Assembly: GCF_009765985.1 (NCBI RefSeq)
Contig: NZ_LMUM01000027.1
Location: 206,435-270,434, forward strand
Direction: 5' to 3'
Source: Acidobacterium sp. S8
GTDB taxonomy: Bacteria > Acidobacteriota > Terriglobia > Terriglobales > Acidobacteriaceae
Length of the DNA stretch: 64,000 nucleotides
Positions 35,682 through 45,516 of this stretch are shown in pieces. The notes under the pieces were generated by a model that saw only the letters and a program-made list of their open reading frames with translations, was not told the DNA's origin and ran no database searches. The translations under genes were made by a program, and so were the position numbers. The first letter of the stretch is position 1, and every line of letters begins with the position of its first letter.

Positions 35682-36065
35682 CTAAGCTGCTGAATGGACG
35701 CCAATGCGGTTCCCCTCGCTGTCGCGAATCTGGGCTACCCAGCCCACGCCCGGCAGATGCGACTTCGGCTCCAGGATGGCGCCACCGGCATCCTCCACCC
35801 GGCTCAAAACAGCGTCGAACCGGCCGTTGCAGTTGAGATAGATGATCGTGCCGTCCCCGGCTGGGCGAAAGTCTTCTCCATAAGCGATGGCTCCCGAAAT
35901 TCCCGGCCTCTGATAGGGGAAAATAGCCAGATTTGGCCATGCCGCCTCATGGATCAATGCCGTGCCCAGCACGGTTTCATAGAAGCGGATGGCGCGGGGG
36001 AAATCAGCTGCGGGAATCTCAAACCATGTAATCGTTGAGGTTACGGTTTCCTGTGCGGTCGACAT
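35682..36065 (-). CDS. VOC (glyoxalase/bleomycin-resistance) family protein
   Basis: A 127-aa single vicinal-oxygen-chelate domain with the characteristic start ITWFEIPAADFPRAIRFYETVLG, a middle GTIIYLNCNGRFDAVLSRVEDAGG and the end WVAQIRDSEGNRIGVHSA. It may bind a metal and a small molecule; the actual reaction cannot be read from sequence. AGAGGACC precedes the start as ribosome binding site. It is followed by the YafY-type regulator. Confidence 0.88.
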   Translation of the reverse strand: MSTAQETVTSTITWFEIPAADFPRAIRFYETVLGTALIHEAAWPNLAIFPYQRPGISGAIAYGEDFRPAGDGTIIYLNCNGRFDAVLSRVEDAGGAILEPKSHLPGVGWVAQIRDSEGNRIGVHSAA

Positions 36066-36208
36066 GCGGTCCTCTTTTTAGGCAGAATTGGATCGTCTAG
36101 GAAAGAGAGTACGAGAGGGCTGCTGACAGCATGGTGTCAGTAGTGAAGGGGTGCCGGCTAGGATTCCAGATCGTGGTTTTTTGGCCGGTCCCGTGGTTCC
36201 GGGGCGTC

Positions 36209-36225
36209 TATAATATAGAGATATG
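36209..36225 (+). promoter_or_regulatory. Perfect -10 box immediately before glycosyltransferase ATG (possible leaderless mRNA)
   Basis: TATAAT at 36209-36214 ends 8 nt before the ATG at 36223. Transcription would begin within a few bases of the start codon. No Shine-Dalgarno at normal spacing and no clear -35 are seen, so a leaderless transcript is likely if this promoter is used. Confidence 0.45.
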
Positions 36226-37209
36226 CCGAAATACTCCATCGTCGTCCCCTTTCACAATGAAGAAGAGAATGTAACCGCCCTGTATGACCGCCTGAAGGCC
36301 GTCATGGAACAGGTAGGGGACAACTTTGAGCTGGTCTTTGTAGACGATGGATCCAGCGACCGAACCTATAAGCTGCTCGAAGAGATTGCCGCCGTAGACA
36401 GCCGCGTACTCGTAGTGAAATTGCGCCGCAATTTCGGCCAGACCTCAGCGCTGGCGGCAGGCTTCGACCATGCCCAGGGCGACTTTATTCTCGCGATGGA
36501 TGGCGATCTGCAGCATGATCCCTCCGAGATACCGAATTTTCTCGCCAGACTGGAAGAGGGATACGACGTTGTCAGCGGATGGCGCAAGGAACGCATCGAT
36601 AACTTTGTGATGCGCCGCTTTCCTTCGCGCTGCGCAAACTGGCTGATGGCCAAGCTTTCCGGTGTGGATATCCACGACTTTGGAACGACTTTCAAAGCGT
36701 ATCGGCGCGAAGTGATCCACAACATCCCGCTGTATGGCGAAATGCACCGCTTCATTCCCGCCCTCGCATCCTGGTATGGAGCCAGCATCTGCGAAATTCC
36801 CATTAAGAATGTAAACCGCGAAAGAGGGAAGTCGCATTATGGCATCGGCAGAACCTTCCGTGTCTTTTTCGACTTGCTGACAATCCGTTTTCTGCTGCGC
36901 TATATGACTCGGCCACTGCATTTCTTTGGCGGTTTCGGTGCATTAAGCATCCTCGGTGGCGGAAGCATCTCGTTTTTTCTGCTATTACTGAAGCTCTTTA
37001 CCCACCAGCATGTAATGGACCAGCATGGCCCGCTCTTCGTCATTGCTGGCGTGCTGATCCTGGCGGGTATCCAGATGCTCGCCATCGGACTACTGGGCGA
37101 GCTACAGGTGCGCCACTACCATACCTCTCAACAACGCGCTCCCTATACGATCGATCGTCTTGTCCGGCTGCGCTTTCCTGAAGAACCAAGACTGCTGCGC
37201 GAAAACTAG
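36223..37209 (+). CDS. Family 2 glycosyltransferase with C-terminal membrane helices (polyprenyl-phosphate sugar synthase type)
   Basis: 328 aa. The GT-A domain (about 1-225) starts YSIVVPFHNEEENV and has FVDDGSSD and the metal site DGDLQHDP. The C-terminal part has two hydrophobic helices (about 230-255 and 265-290: GALSILGGGSISFFLLLLKLF and VIAGVLILAGIQMLAIGLLGE). This matches DPM1/GtrB/ArnC-like enzymes that move a sugar from a nucleotide donor to undecaprenyl phosphate at the membrane. Sugar and acceptor are not determinable. It stands alone, with its own -10 box and a terminator at 37243-37279. Confidence 0.9.
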   Translation: MPKYSIVVPFHNEEENVTALYDRLKAVMEQVGDNFELVFVDDGSSDRTYKLLEEIAAVDSRVLVVKLRRNFGQTSALAAGFDHAQGDFILAMDGDLQHDPSEIPNFLARLEEGYDVVSGWRKERIDNFVMRRFPSRCANWLMAKLSGVDIHDFGTTFKAYRREVIHNIPLYGEMHRFIPALASWYGASICEIPIKNVNRERGKSHYGIGRTFRVFFDLLTIRFLLRYMTRPLHFFGGFGALSILGGGSISFFLLLLKLFTHQHVMDQHGPLFVIAGVLILAGIQMLAIGLLGELQVRHYHTSQQRAPYTIDRLVRLRFPEEPRLLREN

Positions 37210-37242
37210 CAATTTCATCTTCGCTCAAAAAGGCATCTCTTC

Positions 37243-37279
37243 ATCCCGTAGGTACGTTTCTGTGCCTGCGGGATTTTTC
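37243..37279 (+). terminator. Intrinsic terminator after the glycosyltransferase
   Basis: A 10-bp stem (ATCCCGTAGG with CCTGCGGGAT, one G-T pair), a 12-nt loop and a following T-run. It lies 34 bp after the stop codon. Confidence 0.8.
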
Positions 37280-37443
37280 ATTTCCTGCTTGATTAAAGAT
37301 GACATGTTAAAATCCGTGCGCGTGTACAGCGGAAATTTCACCGTCGACGACGAACGATTTTCTTGAGATAGGCATCTTCTTAAGAGATGTCGCGTATTCG
37401 CAGGGCGATGTTGCGCGTGAAATTCAGCAAGACCGGTAGATAA

Positions 37444-39438
37444 ATGACGAAACCATCAGATGGAAGAAAACGGGTCGTTATCCAGGGCGTTGAACCTGAG
37501 ATTGACGGGGGACGTTTTCCAATTAAGCGGATCGTAGGCGACACCGTTCAGGTAGAGGCGGACGTTTTTGGGGATGGGCACGACCACGTAGCCTGCCAGT
37601 TATTGTTTCGGCACCAGAACGAAGAAAAATTCAGCACCATCAGAATGCAGCCTCTGGGAAATGATCGCTGGGAGGGTAGCATTCGCGTCGAAAAGCCGGG
37701 CCGGTATTACTACACGCTCTGTGGTTGGGTGGATCACTTCGATACATGGCGCAGCGACCTTTTGAAGCGGCTCGACGCCGGGCAGGATGTGCGACTCGAG
37801 CTGCAAACGGGCGGGCTGCTCGTAGAGCAGGCTGCCCAGCGAGCGGAAGGCAAGGACGCTAAGCAATTAACAGAGTGGGCCCGCCTCCTTCGAACCAAAA
37901 GTGGCGATGAAGATACGAAAGTCGTTGCTCTGGATGAAGACCTGGCCCATATGATGGAGCGTTATCCGAATACAGAATTGGAAACGCGCTACGATAAAGA
38001 GCTCGCCATCACCGTAGATCGCGAACGAGCGCGTTTCTCAAGCTGGTATGAGCTGTTTCCGCGTTCCTGCTCTACAACTCCAGGTACACACGGGAGCTTT
38101 CGTGACGTAGAGGCGCGTTTACCCTATATCTCGAAAATGGGATTTGACGTTCTCTATCTCCCACCTATCCACCCCATTGGTCAGAGCTTTCGCAAAGGAA
38201 AAAATAATTCAGTGACCGCTGAGCCCGGCGATGTAGGAAGTCCATGGGCGATCGGATCGGCCGAGGGCGGCCACACAGCAATTCATCCGGAATTAGGCAC
38301 ACTCGACGATTTTCGCAGTCTCATTGCAAAGGCAAAAGCCTCGGGCCTGGAAATCGCCATGGACATCGCTTTCCAATGCTCACCCGATCATCCTTGGGTA
38401 ACGGAGCATCCGGAGTGGTTCAAAAAGCGGGCTGACGGCTCGATCCAATATGCTGAAAATCCACCCAAGAAATACCAGGATATTTATCCCCTCGATTTTG
38501 AGAGCGAAGACTGGATTGGCTTATGGGATGCCCTGAAAGGTGTCTTTGCATATTGGGTGAAAGAAGGCGTCCACATCTTCCGCGTCGACAATCCTCATAC
38601 GAAGGCCTTTCCTTTCTGGCAATGGGTCATAGGTGAGATCAAGCGGGAAAACAGGGAAGTCCTGTTTCTTGCAGAGGCCTTCACTCGGCCCCGAATCATG
38701 GAGCGGCTGGCAAAACTGGGCTTCTCGCAGTCATACACCTATTTCACCTGGCGTAATACCAAACAGGAATTGACGGAATACCTCACGCAGTTGAATAGCA
38801 CTGAGGTAAAGGAGTATTTTCGCCCCAATTTTTGGCCGAATACCCCGGATATTTTGCCCGAATCGTTGCAAATTGGGGGTAGACCGGCCTTTATTACGCG
38901 TTTAGTGCTGGCTGCTACTCTGGCGACAAGTTACGGCATCTATGGGCCGGCATTCGAGCTGCTGGAAAACGTTCCCACTAGGCCGGGCGGCGAAGAATAC
39001 CTCAATTCCGAAAAATATGAGCTGAAGCAGTGGAACCTTCAGGACCCTAAAAGTCTCGCGTCGCTGATTGAGCGAGTAAATCGCGCCCGTCGCGAGAACA
39101 TGGCTCTACAGTTGAACAACGATCTTTATTTCCACGAGACGGATAATCCTTATCTCATCTGCTACAGCAAGCGAAACCTCGAACAAACCAATACGATTCT
39201 CACCATAGTGAATCTCGATCCGTATCATGTGCAGGCGGGATGGGTAAACTTGAACCTTGAAAAACTAGGGCTTGATCTTCGCGAGTCATTTCAGGTGCAT
39301 GATCAACTGGTAGACGAACGCTATCTCTGGCATGGTTCGCGCAATTACGTTGAATTGTCGCCTGCGAAGATTCCGGCGCATATCCTGCGCGTATTGCGTC
39401 GGGTGCGGTCAGAAAAAGATTTCGATTATTACCTGTAA
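37444..39438 (+). CDS. glgE: Alpha-1,4-glucan:maltose-1-phosphate maltosyltransferase
   Basis: A 664-aa GH13 subfamily 3 enzyme that extends alpha-1,4-glucan by maltosyl units from maltose-1-phosphate. An N-terminal domain (about 15-110, starting RKRVVIQGVEPEIDGG) is typical of GlgE. The catalytic barrel has YLPPIHPIG, the nucleophile Asp382 in FRVDNPHTK and the acid/base Glu411 in LAEAFTRP. A C-terminal beta domain follows. Length and motifs fit Mycobacterium and Streptomyces GlgE. The next gene, 13 bp downstream, makes maltose-1-phosphate, so the pathway trehalose to maltose to maltose-1-phosphate to glucan is encoded here. No branching enzyme glgB is in the window. Confidence 0.96.
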   Translation: MTKPSDGRKRVVIQGVEPEIDGGRFPIKRIVGDTVQVEADVFGDGHDHVACQLLFRHQNEEKFSTIRMQPLGNDRWEGSIRVEKPGRYYYTLCGWVDHFDTWRSDLLKRLDAGQDVRLELQTGGLLVEQAAQRAEGKDAKQLTEWARLLRTKSGDEDTKVVALDEDLAHMMERYPNTELETRYDKELAITVDRERARFSSWYELFPRSCSTTPGTHGSFRDVEARLPYISKMGFDVLYLPPIHPIGQSFRKGKNNSVTAEPGDVGSPWAIGSAEGGHTAIHPELGTLDDFRSLIAKAKASGLEIAMDIAFQCSPDHPWVTEHPEWFKKRADGSIQYAENPPKKYQDIYPLDFESEDWIGLWDALKGVFAYWVKEGVHIFRVDNPHTKAFPFWQWVIGEIKRENREVLFLAEAFTRPRIMERLAKLGFSQSYTYFTWRNTKQELTEYLTQLNSTEVKEYFRPNFWPNTPDILPESLQIGGRPAFITRLVLAATLATSYGIYGPAFELLENVPTRPGGEEYLNSEKYELKQWNLQDPKSLASLIERVNRARRENMALQLNNDLYFHETDNPYLICYSKRNLEQTNTILTIVNLDPYHVQAGWVNLNLEKLGLDLRESFQVHDQLVDERYLWHGSRNYVELSPAKIPAHILRVLRRVRSEKDFDYYL

Positions 39439-39451
39439 CGGACGGGGATAA

Positions 39452-42400
39452 ATGAGCACGTATTTGAATGCACTTAGAAGTGCGAAAAGCGCCGGTAGCG
39501 CAACTGATCCCCACTGGTACAAAGATGCGATCATTTACGAGTTGCACGTACGCGCCTTTGCCGACAGCAATAACGACGGCATCGGCGACTTTCCCGGATT
39601 GATTCAAAAGCTCGACTATCTGCAGGACCTCGGAGTGACCTGCCTCTGGCTTCTGCCGTTCTTCCCCTCGCCGCTGCGAGACGATGGCTACGACATCGCC
39701 GATTACATGACTGTGCATCCGAACTATGGAACGCTTGATGACTTCAAAGCGTTCCTGGCTGCAGCCCATCAGCGCGGGTTGCAGGTGATGATCGAGCTGG
39801 TCATCAACCACTCATCCGATCAGCACCCCTGGTTTCAGCGTGCGCGTCATGCGCTGCCGGGCACGCCTGAGCGCGATTTCTATGTCTGGAGCGATAACGA
39901 CCAGAAATATAAAGATGCCCGCATTATCTTTACGGATACCGAAAAGTCGAACTGGACATGGGACCCTGTGGCGCAGGCCTATTTCTGGCATCGCTTTTTC
40001 TCACATCAACCGGATCTGAATTATGACAATCCGCTGGTGATGGAAGAAGTTCTCAAAGTCTTACGCTTTTGGTTGGATATGGGCGTGGACGCGCTGCGCC
40101 TCGACGCCATTCCTTACATCGTCGAGCGCGAAGGCACGAATTGCGAAAACCTTCCGGAAACGCATGTAGTCATCAAAAAGATTCGCGCAGCGATGGATGA
40201 GGGATATAAAAACCGTGTCATCCTCGCAGAAGCAAACCAGTGGCCCACAGATGTGCGTCCCTACTTTGGCGACGGCGACGAATGTCACATGGCGTTCCAC
40301 TTTCCCTTGATGCCGCGCATCTACATGGCTCTTCGCCAGGAAGACCGTCTGCCGATCACCGAAATCATGGCGCAGACTCCGGAGATACCGGAAAGCTGTC
40401 AATGGGGATTGTTTCTCCGCAACCACGACGAGTTGACCCTCGAAATGGTGACCGACGATGAGCGCGACTACATGTACCTGGCATACAGCGCCGATCCACG
40501 TATGCGAATCAACATCGGCATACGGCGCCGCCTGGCAGCGCTCGTCGATAACAATCGCCGCCGAATCGAGCTTCTGAATAGCATCCTCTTTTCCTTTCCC
40601 GGAACGCCGATCCTTTATTACGGTGACGAGATTGGGATGGGCGACAACATCTATCTTGGCGACCGGAATGGCGTGCGTACCCCCATGCAGTGGACCGCAG
40701 ACCGCAACGCGGGATTCTCACGCGCGAATCCGGCGCAGCTCTATAGCCCGGTCATCATGGACCCGGTCTGGGGCTACCAGGCAATTAACGTAGAAGCGCA
40801 GCAGAGCGATGCCTCTTCATTGCTGAACTGGATGCGCAACATGATTGCGCTGCGCAAGCTCTTTCATGTTTTCGGAAGGGGAACACTCAAGTTCCTTCCA
40901 TCTGCAAACAGAAAAGTTCTGGCTTATGTCCGCCAATACGGAAATGAGCAGGTCCTTTGCGCGGCCAATCTTTCCCGCTTCGCACAACCAGTGCAACTTG
41001 AACTCGCCGAATTTGAAGGGACGGTTCCAGTAGAGATGCTGGGCTACGTCGAGTTTCCTCCCGTGACGAAGCAGCCATATCCGTTAACGCTGGGTCCCTA
41101 CGGATTTCTCTGGTTAGAGCTTCAACCTGCAGCAGATACGCCGAATGAATCGGCGGAGACCAACGATATCGTTATGTTGGAAGCCGGTCAAAGAGGCGAT
41201 TGGGAGATATTGCTAGGCGGAGCAAACGCCGACAAGCTGAAGAACGATATTCTGCCCGAATTTGTGAGAAAGCAGAGATGGTTTGGCGGGAAGTCGAGAC
41301 ATATTCGGTCAGCATCAGTTCTGGACTTTGCTCCTTTTCACGACGGAAATTCAGCCCTCATCATCGCAAAGTTGGAATATGAAGCAGGGGAAGACGAGAC
41401 ATATTTCCTGCCTCTTACAACTCTCTATGGCGACGCAGCTTCGCTTCTGAAGGAAGCGAGCCCTAACGCAGTTGTTACTCCCATCCGCGACGCAAAGGGC
41501 GAAGGAATATTGTGCGACGCTCTCACGCAGGAGAGCGTATGTCTGGAACTGCTGACGGTTATCACCGGAAAGAAAAAAATTGCCGGCGCGCAGGGAATTA
41601 TCGAAGGCTTTCCAAGCAGCACGCTACCGTCTTTAACGGAAAATAAGGGCATGCCTCATAATGCGCGTCGCAGTTCGGCCGAGCAGAGCAATACCTCGAT
41701 CCTCTATGAGGATCGACTCATTATGAAGTGCTTCCGCAAGCAGGAGTTCGGCCCAAATCCCGATACTGAGATCGCCCGTTTTCTCACCGAGCACACGGAC
41801 TTCCATCATATTGCACCCTTCGGCGGCTCCATCGAATACCAGCGGGAAGACGGCACATCAGCGACGCTGGCGATGCTCCAGGGTCTTGTTGCGAATGAGG
41901 GCGATGGCTGGGCGTGGACGCTTGAGGAATTGGAGCGTTATTTTGAGGCCTCCGCGTTGGCTACTCTGCCTTCTGAGAACGAAGGAAAGTCCGCATCCGA
42001 ATTGATAAAAGAGCACGCAGGCATCTATCTGGATGCTGCTGCTACGCTGGGACGCAGAACCGCCGAGATGCATCTGGCGCTGGCATCATCGCAGATTGAA
42101 GATTTTCGCCCGGAAATTCTGGAACCCGATGAACTGGTATCGCTGGGCCATGATCTTGCCGATCATGCGCTCCGCACGATGAGCCTGCTGAAAACGAATC
42201 TCTCTCGCCTGCCGGATGACGCTGTTGAGCTAGGCGGATTGGTCATCAGCAGAAGACGCGAGATTTCTGCACGTTTCCAGAATGTGAATACCGTTCGTTC
42301 CAGGCTGCAGCGTACGCGCGTGCATGGCGACTACCATCTCGGCCAGGTGTTGCGGGTCCGGGCCGACTTCGTCATTCTCGACTTTGAAGGCGAGCCCGCC

Positions 42401-42763
42401 CGGTCGCTCTCGGAACGCCGAAAGAAGCAGCTGCCGATTAAAGATATCGCCGGTATGCTGCGCTCCTTCCATTACGCTGCCTTCTCAGCATTGGCCCGGC
42501 ATGTGGCGCGGCGTCCGGAAGACCACCAGAAAATGGAACCATGGGCTAATCTATGGACACGTGCAGTGTCAGCAGAATTTCTGCGAGCTTATCGCGAGAC
42601 TGCAGCCGGATCGGCTGTTATACCGCGCGATGACCACGACTTCCGGCTCATTCTCGATGCCTACGTGCTTGACAAGGCCTTGTACGAGCTTGGTTATGAA
42701 TTGAACAATCGGCCTGAGTGGGTGCGCATCCCCTTGACCGGAATATTATCCCTGCTGCAATAG
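39452..42763 (+). CDS. treS: Trehalose synthase fused to maltokinase
   Basis: 1,103 aa, two enzymes in one chain. The N-terminal GH13 trehalose synthase (about 1-560) interconverts trehalose and maltose; it has Asp218 in LRLDAIPY, Glu260 in ILAEANQWP and [13 protein letters not shown]. The C-terminal part (about 580-1103) is a Pep2/Mak-type maltokinase: [15 protein letters not shown] opens it, and the kinase loop [12 protein letters not shown] and the metal site [10 protein letters not shown] follow. It phosphorylates maltose to feed GlgE. TreS-Pep2 fusions are known in several phyla. The spacing to glgE is 13 bp and to the next gene 19 bp, so this is one operon. Confidence 0.96.
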   Translation: MSTYLNALRSAKSAGSATDPHWYKDAIIYELHVRAFADSNNDGIGDFPGLIQKLDYLQDLGVTCLWLLPFFPSPLRDDGYDIADYMTVHPNYGTLDDFKAFLAAAHQRGLQVMIELVINHSSDQHPWFQRARHALPGTPERDFYVWSDNDQKYKDARIIFTDTEKSNWTWDPVAQAYFWHRFFSHQPDLNYDNPLVMEEVLKVLRFWLDMGVDALRLDAIPYIVEREGTNCENLPETHVVIKKIRAAMDEGYKNRVILAEANQWPTDVRPYFGDGDECHMAFHFPLMPRIYMALRQEDRLPITEIMAQTPEIPESCQWGLFLRNHDELTLEMVTDDERDYMYLAYSADPRMRINIGIRRRLAALVDNNRRRIELLNSILFSFPGTPILYYGDEIGMGDNIYLGDRNGVRTPMQWTADRNAGFSRANPAQLYSPVIMDPVWGYQAINVEAQQSDASSLLNWMRNMIALRKLFHVFGRGTLKFLPSANRKVLAYVRQYGNEQVLCAANLSRFAQPVQLELAEFEGTVPVEMLGYVEFPPVTKQPYPLTLGPYGFLWLELQPAADTPNESAETNDIVMLEAGQRGDWEILLGGANADKLKNDILPEFVRKQRWFGGKSRHIRSASVLDFAPFHDGNSALIIAKLEYEAGEDETYFLPLTTLYGDAASLLKEASPNAVVTPIRDAKGEGILCDALTQESVCLELLTVITGKKKIAGAQGIIEGFPSSTLPSLTENKGMPHNARRSSAEQSNTSILYEDRLIMKCFRKQEFGPNPDTEIARFLTEHTDFHHIAPFGGSIEYQREDGTSATLAMLQGLVANEGDGWAWTLEELERYFEASALATLPSENEGKSASELIKEHAGIYLDAAATLGRRTAEMHLALASSQIEDFRPEILEPDELVSLGHDLADHALRTMSLLKTNLSRLPDDAVELGGLVISRRREISARFQNVNTVRSRLQRTRVHGDYHLGQVLRVRADFVILDFEGEPARSLSERRKKQLPIKDIAGMLRSFHYAAFSALARHVARRPEDHQKMEPWANLWTRAVSAEFLRAYRETAAGSAVIPRDDHDFRLILDAYVLDKALYELGYELNNRPEWVRIPLTGILSLLQ

Positions 42764-42782
42764 CAGATAGAAGGAAGAGCAG

Positions 42783-44009
42783 ATGCCGAAAAGCGATCTT
42801 GAGGAAGAGACGCTTAGCGAAACACAGCACACGGGCCCTGTTGACCTGCTGATCGGAATTGCCGGCGCTGTGAACGCGGGTGAGCTGCAACAGCAGGTGC
42901 AGCAGCTACAGGGGTATCAAGGCTCGCACGTAGTAGTCGCGTATCCCGGAGCCTCTGAGGTAGAAGCAGCGCTCCCGGCGGAATCGGCATTTCGTCTCAT
43001 GCCATATTCGTTACCTGCAGCTGATCGGTCGCTGTTGCCATGGGCGATAGCCTCGACGGCGCAAAGGACGATTTGTGCCATGGCTGTAGAAATGGGCGCA
43101 AAGGTTTGTCTTTCGCTTCACAGCGATCTGGCGACCCTCGACACTCGACATCTCGAACTTTTTCTCCAGGCGATTGCTGAGAAGGGATGCGACCTTGTAT
43201 TGCCCGTCTATCCTTCCAGAAAATTCGAAGGATTGCTGAATCACAGCATCCTCGCTCCCTTGACACGCGCATTGTATGGTCAGCGGGTACGGTTTCCCTT
43301 GACACCTGACTTCGGCTGCTCGGCCCAGATGGCTGCAAGGTTGAGCGATAGCAGTCCCCATCACGCGGCTGGCGATGGAGCGCTTTTGTGGCCTTCTATA
43401 CAGGCGGCTCTCAGCAACTATCAGGTTTGCCAGTTGAGGCTGGATATCCAACACGCGACTCAGACAGAAGGTCTGGAACTGAGCACCATCTTATCCAGCC
43501 TTGTGGGATCGGCGTTCTCTGAAATGGAAACATCCGCCGCCTACTGGCAGCGCATACGTGCCTCACATCCAACGGCAACTTTTGGCGACATGGGACAGCA
43601 ATGGAACGATGGCGAACCGGTGGACACAAAACCTCTGATCGACTCCTTTCTGCTCGGTTCTCGGAACCTGCAGGAAGTGTGGAGTCTTGTTCTGCCGCCG
43701 GTCACCTTGCTCGAGTTGAAGAAGATGTCGCGCGTCGATCCCGCATCGTTTCGCATGCCCGACGAGGTGTGGGTTCGCATCGTATACGACTTTGCTCTCG
43801 CCTATCGGTTGCGCACAATGAACCGCGGTCATTTGATGGGCGCACTAGCGCCGCTCTATCTGGGTTGGGTAGCGTCGTATGCGGGAGAAGTAGCAGGCTT
43901 ATCGCCGATGGGCGCGGAGCAGCGTCTTGAGCAGCTGGCAAAAGCCTACGAAGAAAACAAGCCTTATCTGGTATCACGCTGGAGATGGCCGGACCGGTTC
44001 AATCCGTAG
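42783..44009 (+). CDS. GT-A-like glycosyltransferase-related protein of unknown role
   Basis: 408 aa, soluble, no signal peptide. The first half looks like a nucleotide-sugar-binding GT-A domain of the family-2/81 kind: KVCLSLHSDLATLD, CDLVLPVYPSRKFEGLLNHSIL, LTRALYGQRVRFPLTPDFGCS. The tract (LVLPVY, LNHSILAPLTRALYG, DFG) resembles glucosyl- or mannosyl-glycerate synthases, but the DxD metal motif is not clear. The second half is helical (ELKKMSRVDPASFRMPDEVW). It lies 19 bp after treS and 15 bp before a membrane-protein gene, so it probably belongs to the glucan or compatible-solute operon. A glucan primer or glycerate-sugar role is only a guess. Confidence 0.7.
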   Translation: MPKSDLEEETLSETQHTGPVDLLIGIAGAVNAGELQQQVQQLQGYQGSHVVVAYPGASEVEAALPAESAFRLMPYSLPAADRSLLPWAIASTAQRTICAMAVEMGAKVCLSLHSDLATLDTRHLELFLQAIAEKGCDLVLPVYPSRKFEGLLNHSILAPLTRALYGQRVRFPLTPDFGCSAQMAARLSDSSPHHAAGDGALLWPSIQAALSNYQVCQLRLDIQHATQTEGLELSTILSSLVGSAFSEMETSAAYWQRIRASHPTATFGDMGQQWNDGEPVDTKPLIDSFLLGSRNLQEVWSLVLPPVTLLELKKMSRVDPASFRMPDEVWVRIVYDFALAYRLRTMNRGHLMGALAPLYLGWVASYAGEVAGLSPMGAEQRLEQLAKAYEENKPYLVSRWRWPDRFNP

Positions 44010-44024
44010 TGAAGGAGAAGAGTC

Positions 44025-44729
44025 ATGTGGCAGCAGATTGAAGAATCATTACGGGATTCCATGGGGCGCGTCTTCACCAAGATAGCGACGCTGCTGCCGG
44101 GTATTCTCGCCTTTGTGCTCGTGCTGCTGATTTTTCTCGTCATTGCGTGGCTCGCAGCAATGCTGGCACGGATGGTGTTGAATGCAGTCAAGTTTGACGA
44201 GCGCACCAACGCCGGATCCAACACCCTGACGGAATGGGCTCCACGCCAGACGCCAACCATCCTGGTGACGCGCATCGTCTTCTGGTCCTTTGTCGTGATC
44301 GGCGTTCTTGTCGGCGTCTCGACCTTCGAAGCAGCGTCGGCGGAGTCAGGCATTTCGGCTTATGTCTTCTCCTACCTTCCTCGAGTGATCGGCGCCGTCG
44401 TCTTGCTCTTCTTAGGTACAGTCATCGGACGCTTCCTCTCCCGGAGTGTTCTCATCAGCGCCGTGAATCTGAACCTGCAGTACGCACGCCTGCTGGCAAC
44501 CGGCGTTCGATGGCTGGTGTTCGTTCTTACGGCGGCTATGGTGCTCGATCACCTCGCCATCGGCGGTGAGATTGTTGATCTAGCTTTCGGCATCCTCTTC
44601 GGCGGCATTGTGCTTGCCCTCGCCCTTGCTGTTGGCCTGGGCTCACGTGATCTTGTCAGTCGTTCCTTGGAGAAGGAAGCGAATCGTCCCATAGAAATAC
44701 CGGTGGAAGAAAAGCTGCATCATTTCTAA
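44025..44729 (+). CDS. Conserved TM-helix (MscS-related, CmpX-like) membrane protein
   Basis: 234 aa with about five hydrophobic segments: near 22-50 (LLPGILAFVLVLLIFLVIAW), 85-105, 115-140, 155-175 and 185-210 (LAFGILFGGIVLALALAVGLG). The ending GLGSRDLVSRSLEKE is typical of conserved TM-helix proteins related to small mechanosensitive channels; the MscS beta domain is absent. It would fit osmotic physiology alongside trehalose metabolism, but no function is proven. Last gene of the glgE operon. Its 3' end overlaps that of the convergent glpF gene by 4 nt. Confidence 0.8.
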   Translation: MWQQIEESLRDSMGRVFTKIATLLPGILAFVLVLLIFLVIAWLAAMLARMVLNAVKFDERTNAGSNTLTEWAPRQTPTILVTRIVFWSFVVIGVLVGVSTFEAASAESGISAYVFSYLPRVIGAVVLLFLGTVIGRFLSRSVLISAVNLNLQYARLLATGVRWLVFVLTAAMVLDHLAIGGEIVDLAFGILFGGIVLALALAVGLGSRDLVSRSLEKEANRPIEIPVEEKLHHF

Positions 44730-45454
44730 GCGCCCAGGGCGCGCAGCAACAAAGCCGCCAGCACTGCACCGCAGCATGGCCCGAGAATAGGAACAAGGGC
44801 ATAGCTCCAGTCGCTGTTTGTCTTGCCGGCAATCGGCAGAACAGCATGCGCAATGCGCGGTCCGAAATCACGCGCGGGATTGATGGCGTACCCTGTGGTA
44901 CCTCCAAGCGATAGTCCGATTGACCAGATAAGGCAGCCAACGAGAAACGGTGATAATCCCGCCGCGGGCCCGGTTGATAGCACGAGCTTCGAGCTGATTG
45001 CGCCGACCACGAGAATCAAGACTGCTGTGCCGAGCACTTCACAGAAGAAATTTGATGCGAGGTTTCGAATCGCAGGAGCTGTGCAGAATGCAGCCCGCTT
45101 TGCTTCCGCGTCTTCCGTGATCTTCCAATGAGGAAAATAATAGAGCCATACCAGCGTCGCTCCGGCAAATGCTCCTAAAAGTTGAGCAGGAATATAAATA
45201 GCAAGTTTGCTGAAATCGCCGGATTCGACAGCCATTGCCAGTGTAATCGCTGGGTTGAGATGGGCATCAGCGCTGCCGCAAAGTATAGATGTATAAACGC
45301 CGCAAAGTACGGCGAAGGCCCAGCCGGTAGCAATGACCATCCAACCGCTGTTTTCTGCCTTCGAACGCTTCAAAAGTACGCCAGCAACCACTCCATTACC
45401 CAGCAGAATGAGCACCAGTGTGCCCATGAATTCTCCAAAGAAAGGCGACCTCAT
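44726..45454 (-). CDS. glpF: Glycerol facilitator / aquaglyceroporin
   Basis: A 242-aa MIP-family channel with six hydrophobic segments and both pore motifs: AHLNPAITLAM (first NPA) and INPARDFGPR (second NPA). The Asp after the second NPAR (NPARD) is the usual mark of a glycerol rather than a pure water channel. It takes up glycerol for GlpK. The gene lies 62 bp downstream of glpD in the same direction, making glpK-glpD-glpF. Confidence 0.93.
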   Translation of the reverse strand: MRSPFFGEFMGTLVLILLGNGVVAGVLLKRSKAENSGWMVIATGWAFAVLCGVYTSILCGSADAHLNPAITLAMAVESGDFSKLAIYIPAQLLGAFAGATLVWLYYFPHWKITEDAEAKRAAFCTAPAIRNLASNFFCEVLGTAVLILVVGAISSKLVLSTGPAAGLSPFLVGCLIWSIGLSLGGTTGYAINPARDFGPRIAHAVLPIAGKTNSDWSYALVPILGPCCGAVLAALLLRALGA

Positions 45455-45516
45455 CCGATTTTATTCACCTGTGATTTCCTGATTGCAAGCAATGTAGCAT
45501 CTCGAATAGTGCCCGG

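Noticed and set aside
36120-36143. 9-bp hairpin upstream of the glycosyltransferase as an attenuator
   Set aside because: It contains one wobble pair and no T-run, and it lies upstream of the likely transcription start.
37160-37366. 68-codon ORF overlapping the end of the glycosyltransferase
   Set aside because: It runs through the intrinsic terminator and has no protein-like features.
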